Positions 1 to 11,907 of a stretch of DNA of 64,000 bases are shown one piece after another. The notes under the pieces are model-generated. The model was not told the DNA's origin, ran no database searches, and was given only the letters and a program-made list of their open reading frames with translations. The stretch covers positions 28,962,197 through 29,026,196 of the forward strand of contig NC_134509.1 of assembly GCF_027942865.1 (NCBI RefSeq), written 5' to 3'. Each line of letters opens with the position of its first letter. The stretch's first letter is position 1. This DNA is from Odontesthes bonariensis (lineage: Eukaryota; Chordata; Actinopteri; Atheriniformes; Atherinopsidae). The position numbers and the translations under genes were made by a program.

Positions 1-980
1 TAAAAGCACAGAGTAATGTTAGCCAGACGTCAGTCCAGTTGCACAAATCAGTTTTATTGCAAAACAGCTGAGCCATCTTCAGGAATGTGAGTATCCCTTT
101 ATGTCACACCTGATTACAAGCTGTTGTCACTTCATCTGACTGACTGTAGAGTCCAAGAGATTTGTGCCTGCACTAATATAGTTGTGCGTCTGCATTTGAG
201 TGGTCTGCTCCTCGAGTTTCAGTCAGACCCTTTCTGAGCTTTTAATAAAACACTGGCTTGTGGTGGGAGAGCTGCAAGATTTTGTCAAGTGTGCATAATC
301 ATGTGTGTGCACTCCCTTTGTTGAATTGTACAGTGATGTAAAATCACACCACGCAAGCGGAGTTGGCTGTTTGTGTGAGTGTGGCTACCCCACCTTCAGT
401 TTTGCATCCAGAAGGTTCACTAAAGCAAAATTGCAGCAGCCAAGAGTGTAATCAGATTAGAGGCTGGTAGACCTTCTAAAGTTTCACATGGAGATGGCTG
501 GCATCTCACACCATCCATAACACACACACCATTGTGTCCACAATAGACTGGTGCTGGTCAGCTGACAGACCTCTGAGGACCTGATGAGGGGAGGATTTAT
601 GGAGCTGAGCCACAGAGTTTACTCGTAGATTACTGAGAGACCTAGTTTGAAAGTTAATGCTTACATTGAATATGTTATAAATAATTAACTGACTTTTAAC
701 ACTTTCTTTTCAAAATTCTTAATCCATTTATATTTCACTGTTTCAAATGACTTATTAATTTGCAATATTTAGGTCCTCTGTCCCAATGTAGCATCTGTGT
801 TTGCCGTTTCTTCATCATGTAATAAGTTTAGGCCTGAATCTAACACTTTCATTGTGGTTTTGTTTTGTCTCACAGGAGATCCAAAATCCCAAGAAGTTTG
901 TTTTTTCATAGAAATACTTTAAGTGTAAAAAATAAATTAATTTACAAAATAGTTTGCAGAAAGAAAATGCCATTTCCTAC

Positions 981-3900
981 CTCTCTTCTCCCCAGTGAAG
1001 GGCACCAGGTCTTCTTTGTCAGGGTGTTCTTTGGCCTGTTTCTCCAGATGGGCCAGGAGGTTGTCTCTCTGAAATGTTCCTGTTGGTTCTTTCTTGGTCT
1101 GGTCCTTCTGCCTCATCCCAGCAGGCAACAATGCATTCTAGAAAATGATAGGAATTTACATCATTTGAAAGAGTGGCTCTAGATATATAGCCCTATTACC
1201 TCTAAAATAACTCTATGCAATAGTTCAACAATTAATCTCTACAGGATGAATCCTTGCGATATATTAATTTCTCTCTATGGCCACCATGAAGCTGAAAATC
1301 TATTTATTTTATCAAGGAGATGCCTTGACAATTATTACATGTATTATCATAGATTCAGGTACATGTATCTAGCGCCACCAGCAGGTCATTTGTAATATCT
1401 ACTGAATGAATAACGCAGCATGATATATCAGTGATCATTTTTCTTTTATGCTGCCCCCTCTCCCATTGAAATAAACAAACATTTCAAGACAGGCTTGCTG
1501 CCCACAGATCACTTCATCATGAATCATTTTGTATTTCATGTAATTGTGGGTCTGCTCTGACCTGAAACAAATGAGCCAATCACACACGGACTACTTTACC
1601 ATGACAGAAGTTCCACTCTTCATTCAAGTACATTTGGATGTTTGTTTTCACAAGTTCGGCACACGGCTCTTAATGATGTCATCATGACTGTTTTTTGACT
1701 GGTATCTCGTTCTTGCTGGGAACTACTATTTTAAATTCTGAACCAACCTATTTTTGGTTCCAATGTCCGGTACATTGATAAAAGTTTAACTCTCTGTTAG
1801 TGAAAGAGCTCCAACAGAGATGCTAGCATGGCTGTATGTGTCTCTTTCGGACTTTGTCAGTAGAAAAGGAGCGTTATAATATTCAGCATAAATACAGTAA
1901 AGCAGAGATTATACTTGAGCAAATCAAGCCTTTTGTTCTGTAACAAATTCAATGAGCTACTGAGTCACTGAAGCCTGAAATCAAGACTGAACTAAGATAC
2001 TTTTCAGGATGACCATAGACCAAACATGTTCATCACGACTGAACAGGAAAACACCTGAGTGAGGTTTCAGAAGAAATGTTTGATCCTCTGTACAAAAACA
2101 TTATCAGAATTCATGTCAAGTTAAGCTACACATGCTGCAGACATAGTGGTGCAGTATCTTTGTGCTGGTAAAAGTAAATCCCATATCTGTCCCTGTCTGT
2201 GGACACAAGATCAAGAAGTTTCTCAGGCCATTACAGCACACCAAGTTATTTTCAACCTAAAGCAACATGCAAGACCAACTCTTAGAGGCGCTACTTATAG
2301 CTTCATATCTTATCTCTGCTCTCAGCACTCAGAGATCTCGATATTCAAGTGTTGATATGGACATTTAAAACCTGCACCAACACATTTATTTGCTACTTAG
2401 GATTAAAATGGCTAACAAAATCCTATAATTAGAAGTTGCAAACTTAGCACTGGTTTTTAATTTTTGTAATATACTGACAAATGTACTCCGTACAAAGCAC
2501 TCTTATTCTTTCCCATTTAGCTGTGTTGAGTCTCTTCTGTCTCTTTAGCAGCTCAGTGCTTCATAACACTTACAGCTGGTCATTTTGTCTGCATGCAGTT
2601 AGATGATTAGTCAGAGGGTACAGCATGTTATTCATGTAACTGTCATTTATGCTGATGTGCCAGGATGGGACCACGATGTCTGAGAAGAACTAAACAGAAC
2701 AAGCTAGGCTGGGCTGAACTGTGAAACAACACGTGTACAAAGACAAAATGTTCTCTTGAAGACTGTTTAACTATCGATTAAACTATTTTTTCAACAGTCA
2801 CGGTACATCTCACAGACGTGTTTTTCAGTCCAACGTGAGGCATTTTCAGAGCTTTTACAGGAACTGATGTGGGACACCTTGCTTACAGTATGTTTCAAAG
2901 CAAATGGGCACTTTACTGTTGTGTAACAGGTGGCAAGGCACAACCAAGCCTAACATGCACACACACACTGCCCTCTCACTGTGTCCTCTGTTTACGTCAT
3001 GGAGCCCCTGCAGTTGCTCACTGCTGGCATCGGTCTCTCTCTCACACACACACACACATACACAAACACATAGGGTCCTCCATATCAACCCTACCAGTCA
3101 TCCCCTTGGCATTGAAAGGGACTCCAGTCTCTTTACGAGCAGTTAGACATTCATCTGAAAGCTATTACAGCCAATGTCAGCACGTCAACTCAAGATAAAT
3201 CTGTGTTCTGTCTGTGCATGCAGAAATAAAAACATCTAAAAGATCAACACAAAGTCAGTCCCTACGGATGTTTTGTAATTGCTTTATTTGTAGCTAATAC
3301 AAAATGAGAAATATTATAATTAAGAGCAAAGACTAAACAGCTGCAAAGCTTTAACATTATAACAATACCCATCTTGACTTTATGACAGTTGTGTCAATTT
3401 CCCTCATGCTTAGAGATACTACATTCTTTCCTGTACTTCCTCGGTCATACTTGATGTAAAGAATCTGAGGTAATTAATGTACTTGTACTTGTTTTATGTT
3501 ATACTGCTATTACTTTTTAGTCTACTACATTTATATGACCACTGTAGTTACTGGCTACTTTAAAGCGGATTCAATCTTCAAAAAGCCTCGATCATATCGC
3601 AAAAGTTATGAAATAGGGTTAGGTTGGGACAGAGCCATGTTTACCACTATGTAGCATCCCTTCATCTTCTAACAACAGTCTGTAAACATCTGGGAACTGA
3701 GGGGACCATTTGATGGACCTTTGAGAGAGAAATGTTGTCCCATTCTTGTCTGATATGAGACTCTAGCTGCTCGACAGTCGTGGGTCTTCTTTCCTGTATT
3801 TTGGTTTAATCTTTGCATGATAGAACTTTAACATGCATTTGTGGATGGCATGGTGAACTGTGTTCACAGACAATGATTTCTGAAAGTGTTCCTGAGCCCA

Positions 3901-4701
3901 TGCAGTGAGCCCATGTCAGAATAATTTCTATTTTTAATGCCGTGAAGATCACAGACATCCAATATTAAGGTCTGAGATAGGTTTGTGCACACAGAGATAT
4001 CCCAAGATTCTCTGAATCTTTTGGCGATATCATGTACTGTAGATGATAGAATATTCATAGTTTTCACAATTTTACATTTAAGAACCTTATTCTGAAATTT
4101 CTCCACGATTTGTGGACACAGTTTAACACAGACTGTTGATCTTCCCTTCTGAGAGACTCTGTCTCTCTAAGGTGCTCTTCTTACACCCAAACATATCACT
4201 GACCCGTTGCCAGTTAGTTTACATGGTGAACAAAATATGGGTTCATGAGATGTGTAAATCATTCCATTCTGTGTTTATCTACATTTTACACAGCGTCCTA
4301 GCCTTTTTGGAATTGGGGTTGGACATAGACATACTGTAAAATACAGTGGAAACCATAAAAACATTATTTTTACTTTAATTAGTAAATTAGGTACATTTGA
4401 ATACACAGTACTAATACCATTAAAAAGAAAAAGAAAAAGCTGCTATCACCTTGAAGCAGTTCACTGTAGTGTATTACATTAGTGGTTCCAATAAGCCTGT
4501 ATCACCCCATAACTCTCCACTGAAACCAACATTCTGACAGACACCCCTCCTTATGGACTTAAAGGGTTGTGAACTTACATCAGGATCAAGCTCCTCTAAT
4601 TCATCCTCTAACCGCTGCAACTCCTCCTCTGAGAGTTTCTTCAGCAGCTCGTCCTCGTCTATGTCCCTGTACTTCTCCATCTCCTTCTTCAGCACCGACA
4701 T
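981..4701 (-). CDS. tmod1: Tropomodulin 1, N-terminal coding exons (partial gene)
   Basis: Tropomodulin caps actin filament pointed ends and binds tropomyosin in sarcomeres and membrane skeletons. Two coding exons are visible: 4701..4579 (ATG at 4701, 41 codons, ending ELDPD before a GTAAGT donor) and 1137..981 (starting NALLPAGMRQKDQ, ending GEKRG before a GTAGGA donor). They join in phase, as ELDPD-NALLPAG, and match the tropomodulin N-terminal tropomyosin/actin-binding region (EKYRDIDEDEL, LEKQAKEHPDKEDLVPFTGEKRG). The ATG at 4701 was chosen by alignment with the family start; an in-frame ATG four codons upstream (4713) is possible. The rest of the gene, including the leucine-rich-repeat cap, lies beyond the left edge. 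Being next to tdrd7 in the same orientation supports tmod1 over its paralogues. Confidence 0.93.
1138..3615. other. tmod1 intron, no gene seen
   Basis: Intron between the two tmod1 coding exons. It holds AT-rich unique-looking sequence and a short CA/TG microsatellite near 3042-3068. The small ORFs here lack splice context, codon bias or family resemblance. The 1-980 stretch left of the second exon is likewise plain intron. Confidence 0.6.
3616..4322 (-). mobile_element. Degenerate Tc1/mariner-like DNA transposon
   Basis: Sits in the tmod1 intron. Minus-strand translation of 4106-3864 retains a decayed helix-turn-helix stretch (STVHDIAKRFRESWDISV) typical of Tc1-like transposases, followed by scrambled frames. 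The plus-strand ends (GGTTGGGACAG on the left, GGAATTGGGGTTG on the right) match termini I associate with abundant fish DNA transposons. The middle (DDE region) is largely deleted. The family name is from memory of fish repeats and was not checked. Confidence 0.6.
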
Positions 4702-5029
4702 TATGGACAGCACGCCTGGAAAAATAGATGTTGTCTATTACAAAATGCAACCATAACAGCTGAGTCTTACTAAAGAAGAGTACATTACATCATACACAGG
4801 TGTGACCAAATGGCGGGCAGGTAAAGATAACTGTGGATAAAATAAACATTCAAATCCTCACTAAAATACTGTGTTTTGCCAGCTATCATTTAATTTTTTG
4901 ATACTTTTACCGTATCTTTTACCTCTTGAGATTCAGTAATTGGAAATCAAAGGAAACGTTTTACTTGAATCATTATCATCACTTTTTCCTGTGACGCTGA
5001 GTCAACAGACATTCAGACAGCTGCCTCAC

Positions 5030-5087
5030 CTCAATAAAACCTCCAAATGAGAAAGACAAGATGAAGATGATCAGGAGTCTGGAAATT
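5030..5087 (-). other. Possible 5'UTR exon of tmod1 (proximal)
   Basis: The minus strand has a pyrimidine-rich AG acceptor just before 5087 and a GTGAGG donor after 5030, about 0.3 kb upstream of the first tmod1 coding exon. There is no useful open frame. It could be an alternative untranslated exon, but this rests only on splice-site resemblance. Confidence 0.25.
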
Positions 5088-5223
5088 CTGAGATTTTTTG
5101 GGGGGGAAAAAAATGTGTTGATGGAAACAGCCAAGACAATGGTTTATCAGTGGAAGAAGATGTAGATGTACAACATACGCTAACTGAGCATCACGTGTTG
5201 TTCTTACTTCTGACTATGCTCAC

Positions 5224-5303
5224 CTCAATGATCCCCACCTCAGGGGTAAAACAGCATAAAAAGGCAGCAAAGTGCCTGAAGCGCTTCAAGGAAAGCAAGA
5301 CAC
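5224..5303 (-). other. Possible 5'UTR exon of tmod1 (distal)
   Basis: On the minus strand, a TTTTTTCAG acceptor precedes 5303 and a GTGAGC donor follows 5224. The exon would end in ATTGAG, like its neighbour at 5087..5030, so the two might be alternative leader exons or old duplicates. No protein is evident. Confidence 0.25.
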
Positions 5304-5699
5304 CTGAAAAAACAAAATGAGAGAAATGTGAGAAAATAGATTATAAAGCTTTTACTAAGATGGAAATGTGGTCAACTAGCTAATGCTATGTGCACTGCTA
5401 ATGAACAGATCTGTTATTTCCTCTTCTTTTACTGTATTTCTTAATTAGTGGTTAGCTGGTTTTAATTTGGGATAGTTGGTCTTTAATAAAAGTTTGACGA
5501 TTTTGGACTGTGCTTATTTGCTTTGTTCCAAAATATTTGGAGAGAAAAATTGACAACACTCTCGCTTCTGTTTAGTGAATATGACACAACAACCAGCAAC
5601 TTGTTAGCTTCTGGTCATATGAAAAAGACACCCTCTTTCCACGCTAAGGTTTTGCTTATCGACATAATAATAAAATCATGGTCAAACATATGCACTTTG

Positions 5700-5752
5700 G
5701 TCTCTCCTTTCCTCCTTGGCATTGTGTTAACACACACACCTGAACAAAAATC
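5700..5752. mobile_element. Short Tc1-like transposon remnant
   Basis: A short stretch (TTTCCTCCTTGGCATTGTGT and following bases) resembles part of the element at 8540-9100, where a near-identical TTTCCTCCTTGGCACTGTAT occurs. It is a small relic in the tmod1 5' region. Confidence 0.4.
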
Positions 5753-6384
5753 TCAGAGTAATGTAACTCAACTGTTGGGTTAGTTTCATGCCTGAAGCCC
5801 ATTTCGTTTTATAGATGCAGCAGGGAAAAAAAAAATTTTTGTATATGTTGTAGGTAGGTTTATCAAAAGAGAAGTAGTTTTTAAAGCATAAATCTAACCA
5901 ATTGGTTTAGGTGCATAAACACAACCAAAAAGCAAATAAAAGGGACTGTAAAAGATGGCAGTCATGGGTATACAGTAACCACATCCTCAAATGTGGACGT
6001 TTTAATATGTTAAAGCTTCTAAACATTCCTTTAGTCTTACAGTATATTTAACAGAAAGAAAAAGAAGTGGAATTAAGCACTAATTCGTCTCTTTTTAAGT
6101 AACCAAATGAAACCAAACCAAACCAAAATGTTTGGTCCTATAGAGGTCCAGAATTAGTTAGAAACCTATTTAGTCTCAGTTAAACACACTGGTACACTGT
6201 ACAGTGGCTGAAGTTTGGATGCCGAAACCGAATGTCTCTATTTTACCCAATTCATAGTCACAATTAATGTGGCTAACAATTGTCCAACCTTTAAGCAAAT
6301 CTGTACATTTACAACTTTGTGAAATCTGGGCTTTAACTCACTAATTCATGACAAGTTATGACCTATTTAAAAAATAAATAAATA

Positions 6385-6545
6385 AATAAAGGTGTGGTCT
6401 ATATTGACAGTGGAAAGAAGTCAGGAAAATGGGCAGAGAGGGGGAAACTAGAGACAGCACAGGGCCCCTGGCCAGGATTCGAACTACAGCCTCCGGTTTA
6501 TATGGAGGGCCGAGTCAACCCACTGACCTACCCAACATCCCAAAA
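6385..6545 (-). mobile_element. tRNA-derived SINE remnant
   Basis: On the minus strand a B-box-like GTTCGAATCC is followed by a pyrimidine-rich stretch (CCCCTCTCTGCC) and TTTATTTATTTA. This layout matches the SINE at 54848-55040. It is degenerate and not a functional tRNA. Confidence 0.5.
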
Positions 6546-7989
6546 CATTAAAAATTTAAATGAACCCACAGGGGATTTTTTTTATTATCATAATACATAA
6601 TTACAAGAAATCTATCCACAGCTTTGTGGCAAGAGACAGTTCAATGACTGCATTCTTTCTATAATAAAAAGTAATGTCAAAGGTGTCATCAAAACGCGTA
6701 AACTGCAGCTTTCCTTTCTTTCTCAAAGGGCTCTGAAGAAAAGGGTAACACTTTTTTCTTTCTTAGATAGCAGTGACGACACAATGGTTATCTTTTTTTT
6801 CTCTCCAATTCTGTCCTGGTGGTGGAAGCAGATTTGGAGAGGAAGGATCAGCTGCAGCTGATCTTTTCTGGGTCTCAAAACACCTAACACTCATCACAAG
6901 GGACGTCTCTGAGCCTTGGGTCAGATTCAGAGATGTGTTGAGGTGACAATGATAACATGACACTTTCTATAATCTTAAATAGCATGCATCAAATAATGAG
7001 ATTATTCACAAATTAAGCAGAAACTGTTTGGCTCAAGCCCAAAACCAGCCAAAGAGGAGAAAATTCAGCGAGTACAAATGTGGGTGCAAACTTTTCCTTT
7101 TCATGTCACATATGTCAGCAAGTGTACTTTGGCTGATCTCCGAAGAAGCGGGGTCAAGCTTGCTGTTCTTTTCTTCTGCTTTCTCTAACGCCATGACAAG
7201 TTTCCAAATACTTGAGATCAAGAACCGGGCTGAACGCCAAACAACATTGCAAGTCAACTGGAAGACATCGACATGCTCTGATGATATCAAACAGACCCTT
7301 GAGTGTTTTTATAAAGTTTCTGCAAGCTTCTGCTCCATTGTGGGGACATTCACGGAGCTAAGACCAAAGAAAACTGGAGATGACCTGAGCCAGAAGGTAG
7401 TCACAGAAATTTGACGTGACTCTCTTCCTCTATCTGCTCTCCTGTGAGCACAGCCTTTGTCAAAGTTCTAACCTATAAAAAGGTGTTTTTCCAGCACTCT
7501 CTTCAGTAAATCCATCAAGTTAAATATAAACTTTGGTGAACTTGTGAGTTTTGTTTTTCTACACTCACATGCTCTCAGAGTGGCCAAAACCTCTTACAGA
7601 CAATAAATCAGAACATTAAACAGAGCAGGAAGTTAAACGACAGTGACTTTTGGATGTTTAAGAAGAAAACTTCCTGCTCAATGTCTTCAAGCAGCAGAGA
7701 TGTGTAACTGACACGTCTTACGTCAGTAAAATCTCCGGCTGCCACAAAAAGTCATGCTACAAAATCCAGTTCTCTACCAGCAATATAACAACAAAAAAGA
7801 CAAATCACACATTTTTATTCTAATATCTTAAATAGGTCATTACATATCAGTCAAACTGGAGCTTCCCATTGAAAATGGGAAAGATTGAAGTACAATAAGA
7901 AAGAGTGGGGAGAGGAAAGCAATTTTATGTTACAGTCATGTGAAAAAGAGATTTCAATTCTAAGATTTTACATATCAGGACATAATAAA

Positions 7990-8516
7990 AAAAAAACATT
8001 TAGTGAAATCTTTACACTGGCTTCCAGTCAGTCACAGAATAGATTTTAAAAGCCTGCTGATGGTTTACAAATCCCAGAACGGTTTAGGCCCAAAATACAT
8101 CTGTGATATGTTCAGAGAATATAAACCCAGCAGAGCTCTTAGATCCAAGGACTCAGGTCAGCTGGTCCAGTCCAGAGTCCAGACTAAACATGGAGAAGCA
8201 GCATTTAGCTGTTGTGCTGCAAACAAGTGGAACAAACTGCCAGTGGAGATTAAACTTTCACCAAATGGAGACATTTTTAAATCCAGGTTAAAGACATTTC
8301 TTTTCTCATGTGTCTATGCATGAAATATCTTTTAACTTATCTGGATTGTTGCTTGTTTTTAAATTCATTTAAATTATTTTATTTGTTTCTCTTTATATTA
8401 TTTTATGTATTTTTAATGCTTCTTACACTCCCTGCTGCAATGCTTTTATTTTATGTGAAGCACTTTGAATTGTTTGTACATGAAATGTGCTATATAAATA
8501 AATTTGATTTGATTTG
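7990..8516 (+). mobile_element. 5'-truncated LINE L2/CR1-type fragment
   Basis: Plus-strand frame 8003-8323 encodes the C-terminal end of an L2-like reverse transcriptase (SLHWLPVSHRIDFKSLLMVYK, then GPKYICDM, KHGEAAFS and FKSRLKTFLFSC). The same module ends the 711-residue L2 ORF near 42 kb. The 3' part has the usual CACTTTGAATTG and GTGCTATATAAATAAA signals and ends in short ATTTG repeats. It is a dead copy within the tmod1 5' region. Confidence 0.85.
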
Positions 8517-8539
8517 CATCCCATGATTCAATTTCATGT

Positions 8540-9100
8540 AGAAGCACCTTTAGCATCAGTACCTTGTAACTCTCACATTGTTGAGGAGTTTTGATCACTC
8601 TTCTTTACAATGTTACATCAATTCATTGACGTTTGCAGCATTTGTTTATGAGCATCTCTCTTTTCAGGTTCCAACTACAGCACTTCAGTCACATTGAGGT
8701 CTGGACTTTGACTGGACCACTGCAACACCTCAGTTATCCTGCAGCAGATTTGCTGCTGTCCTTGGGATCATTTTCCAGTTACATGAGCCAATTTTTGACC
8801 AAGCTTCAATTGTCGAAAAGATGGCTTCATATCGACTCTGGAATACTTTAGTGTACAGAGGGCTTCAAAGTCGAATCAATGACTTCAAGGTGCCCGGGTC
8901 CTGTGGCTGCAATTGCTTCCCAAAGTTAACATCTGATGTCTTTCCTCCTTGGCACTGTATTAAAGCACACATCCGAATGCTGCAGACCAGAAAAACTCCT
9001 GCTTTTATGGAGATGATCACATTTGCTGATGATCAATTAATCATGTGTGTGTGGTTATCAGCCATGGCTGCTACTTCCCTTTAAATTCCTGTGAAAGCAG
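8540..9100. mobile_element. Internally deleted Tc1-like DNA transposon
   Basis: The sequence runs through motifs I recognise from a widespread fish Tc1-like element: GAGGTCTGGACTTTGACT, a CTTGGGATCATTTTCC block, AGGTGCCCGGGTCCTGTGGC, and a GATGATCAATTAATCA end. The copy is about a third of the length I would expect, so most of the transposase region is missing. Superfamily is from memory; orientation was not determined. Confidence 0.5.
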
Positions 9101-10239
9101 TAAAGGTATACAGAGTTTTCCCACAAAGTTTCTGCATTTTGACTCAATTTTAATTAAATAAACAATGACATTGAGTACTATGTTATGTTTTGTTGTTCAT
9201 CTGCATTTACCTCATCCTTAAACCTGGTAAAAACCAGGTGATTTAATTTTATTTTCTTATTATGTCCTGATACATGAATCCTTAGAATAGAAAAGTTGTG
9301 TACTTTCTTTCTCTAATGGCAAAGGAATTCTAGCCTCAAGACTTACGCTGTCAGAATGGCCCCGAAGAAAACAGCTGAGAGACAACTGGCTTCTCTCAGC
9401 AGCATCACAACGCATGTACACAAAAAGGCTGTGTGTGTGTTTTCTGCCGGGACTGCAATGCAGGGGTCCATTTCTCTTTAAATGAAGGTGTTTTTTGCAG
9501 ACCAAATTAAGCTGTCCTTCATTTTGTTGAGGACTCTGCACCCGTCTGTGTCTGCGCCTGTTACACCCCCCCCTCTGCACTCTGGATACCAGTAGGGAGT
9601 CATATATCATAATCTGTATAGTGAGGGACATGGCAGCTCACTCGCTGCCTTAGACCTGAGGTCAGGCCATTTGTGCATTCTGCAGAGGTCAAAATGTCGC
9701 CATGTTTTGTCAACTGTCCCTTCACTAATCAGAGTGTGGTTTCAGGTTGGCTGCTAATGTGATACATCACTAAACCAAGAGGTGAATGGCAAACTTCTGA
9801 ATGCATTTGAGCGTGTTTTAGATGAAGCACCAGGCAGCACTGAGGCAATGATGACCACTCTGCTGAAGAGCATAATCAAAATAAAATTAAGTTCAACTTA
9901 TCAAGAGTGGTGTCAGTATAATTCACATATGTTGAGCTTTTATGTGATTAAAGCAGTTGTCATTGCTTCTCTCTCTCTGAGGGACTTTTGTGTAAGGGTG
10001 CGTTGTTTTCATGACCGAAACCTCCAAAACCATTCTCCACAAAGATGTAGATGAACAACAAGTTATATGAAAATAGTTTTTCTTTGTTTTCAAGAGGAAA
10101 CCCTCATTATTCTCACTGACATTCATTCTGTCCATGTAACTTTTTAAACTATCAGCTGCAAAGTCAGTCTTCACTTATTTGACTGCGTTACTGTCCGCAG
10201 ACTGTAATTTTTGCATTAATTTACGTACCTCCTCCAGCG

Positions 10240-10249
10240 CTATTTATAG
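10240..10249 (-). promoter_or_regulatory. MEF2-like/TATA-like box, candidate tmod1 promoter
   Basis: CTATTTATAG is a perfect match to the palindromic MEF2 consensus. Read on the minus strand, CTATAAATAG can also act as a TATA box for transcription toward tmod1. It sits beside a GC-rich stretch (about 10225-10620) in otherwise AT-rich DNA, between tdrd7 and tmod1. MEF2 control of muscle actin-filament genes is well known; use of this site is inference. Confidence 0.4.
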
Positions 10250-11907
10250 ACAATCGGCCCCGCTGGGTGACAGCAACGAATACTTTGACCAGATATGGTT
10301 TCCCTCAGAGCCGCCTGGAGTCGCAGTGCGCGGTCCGCTCCGATGCAGGCGCGCAAACCCGGGAATCCGCAAAAACTCCGCTACACGGAACCGTCCATGG
10401 CCCGCAGATGCTCTCGAATCATCCAGCAGATTTCAGCGTGAACACACGGTTTCCCTCCTCAAGTGCCGGTCGACTCTCCTTGCGTTTGCGGAGGCTGAAT
10501 CTCATCTCCCGCAAAGGACAAAGTAAACTTATTGGGAGAGATCCTCCTCCTCTCCTCCTCCTCTCTCCCCCCCCCCACACGGGGCAGCCCTGTCACTCCA
10601 GTGATGTCATGAAGTGAACCAGTGGTTAGGAACTGTAAGCTTCATCTCCCTGGGTTTTGTTTTTCCAATGCAAAGCCACGTATTTGCGAGGATGTCAAAC
10701 AAGGTAACACTCCGCAGCATTTTCGCTTGACAACTGCAAAGGTACAGCCAGGAAATTGCCCTCTATCAACCGTTTGTTGCCATCATTTCTGAGGAAAAAC
10801 GGCGCCCCGAAACTTTATTATAGCACATAACAAGTATTTAAGTTATATTTGCAGCTGAAATTAAGTTAGCTGGCTTGTTTTCATTTAGCTTAATATTGGG
10901 TACCAACAGAGGCATGAAAAGTCTTCTGGTTTGAGTCCACTAGGTGGCTGACTCAAGTGTTGGGGCCCCTTCAAAGAGCGATCACAGGACACGTCTGAGC
11001 AGACTGAGGGATCTCTTAACTAACTGTTGGAGGGAGGAACATAAAATACTTTTTCACACTTTTCCCCACATCTAGGGATTTTTGTCTCTTTATTTCTAAT
11101 CATGTGGACAGTATAAAGTGCAGATCTTGGCATCTTGTGCCTGGGGAAAAAAAAGGGGAAAGCACATTTTGAATGCCTTTAAAATTCAATCAGTTTGATA
11201 CCTCTGTTGTGGAATTTATTTTGGATCTGACAAAAAAACACTTTGGTAAAAGGCCATGCAATAGTGCCATTTGTTCATGCTGAAAAAGCTGCTCATATTT
11301 TCAGAATGCCAGTCTATCCATGTTCAAACTTGAGCTTTACCTCCACCTAATGAAGAGCGCAACATGCAATAAAATGATTGTGAATAGACTTTTATGTTCC
11401 AACACTTAAGTATAGCAGGGTAACAGACCAAACATGTTCCCATCATAGAGGTTCCAAAAAATACGCAGAATAGTGCAGTAATTCAAGTCCTATTAGTGTA
11501 AAACATATATACATAAATGAAAAAGAAATGCAAAATAATCCACACCACTGCATTCATAAGGCACAGCAAACAGATTAAATACATGTGAAAAGTCACAAAC
11601 ACAGAAATATTCAACATACTTCTGACAATAACTTGAAAAAACAAAGTAAGCTGCTTGATTCAAAATAATTGCTCCTGCATCAGTCATATTTAATGATTTC
11701 AACTTTTTTCCAAGTTAAGGAAGAAGAACCAGAATATAAACGAAGGTCTGAGGAAGTGACTGAGGACGTTTCCTGCTGCTTTTAACAATGGAAAGAACAA
11801 ATAAAAGAACCATCAAAAGAACAGTTGTTGTTTGATCAAACTGTGTTGCTGGGTTTAAATATGAGTCAAAAGTCTGGTTAATCTACCACCGAGCTGGCGG
11901 GTACATC
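10250..11907. other. Intergenic: GC-rich promoter candidate and tdrd7 3' flank
   Basis: The first 370 bases are rich in CpG and C runs, fitting a promoter-associated region for tmod1. From about 11907 leftward lies the tdrd7 3'UTR; TTTATT on the plus strand (AATAAA on the minus strand) occurs near 11087 and 11215 as possible poly(A) signals. I see no gene here: the 115- and 116-residue overlapping plus-strand ORFs reflect high GC. Confidence 0.5.

Noticed and set aside
7028-7414. 128-residue plus-strand ORF in the tmod1 upstream region
   Set aside because: An overlapping antisense ORF of similar length and no domain or codon evidence; treated as chance.
9260-9631. 123-residue minus-strand ORF between tmod1 5' elements
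   Set aside because: No recognisable family, no splice context, low-complexity composition; likely chance.
10179-10617. Two overlapping 115-116 residue plus-strand ORFs
   Set aside because: Both arise from a GC-rich block where stops are rare; better explained as promoter DNA.
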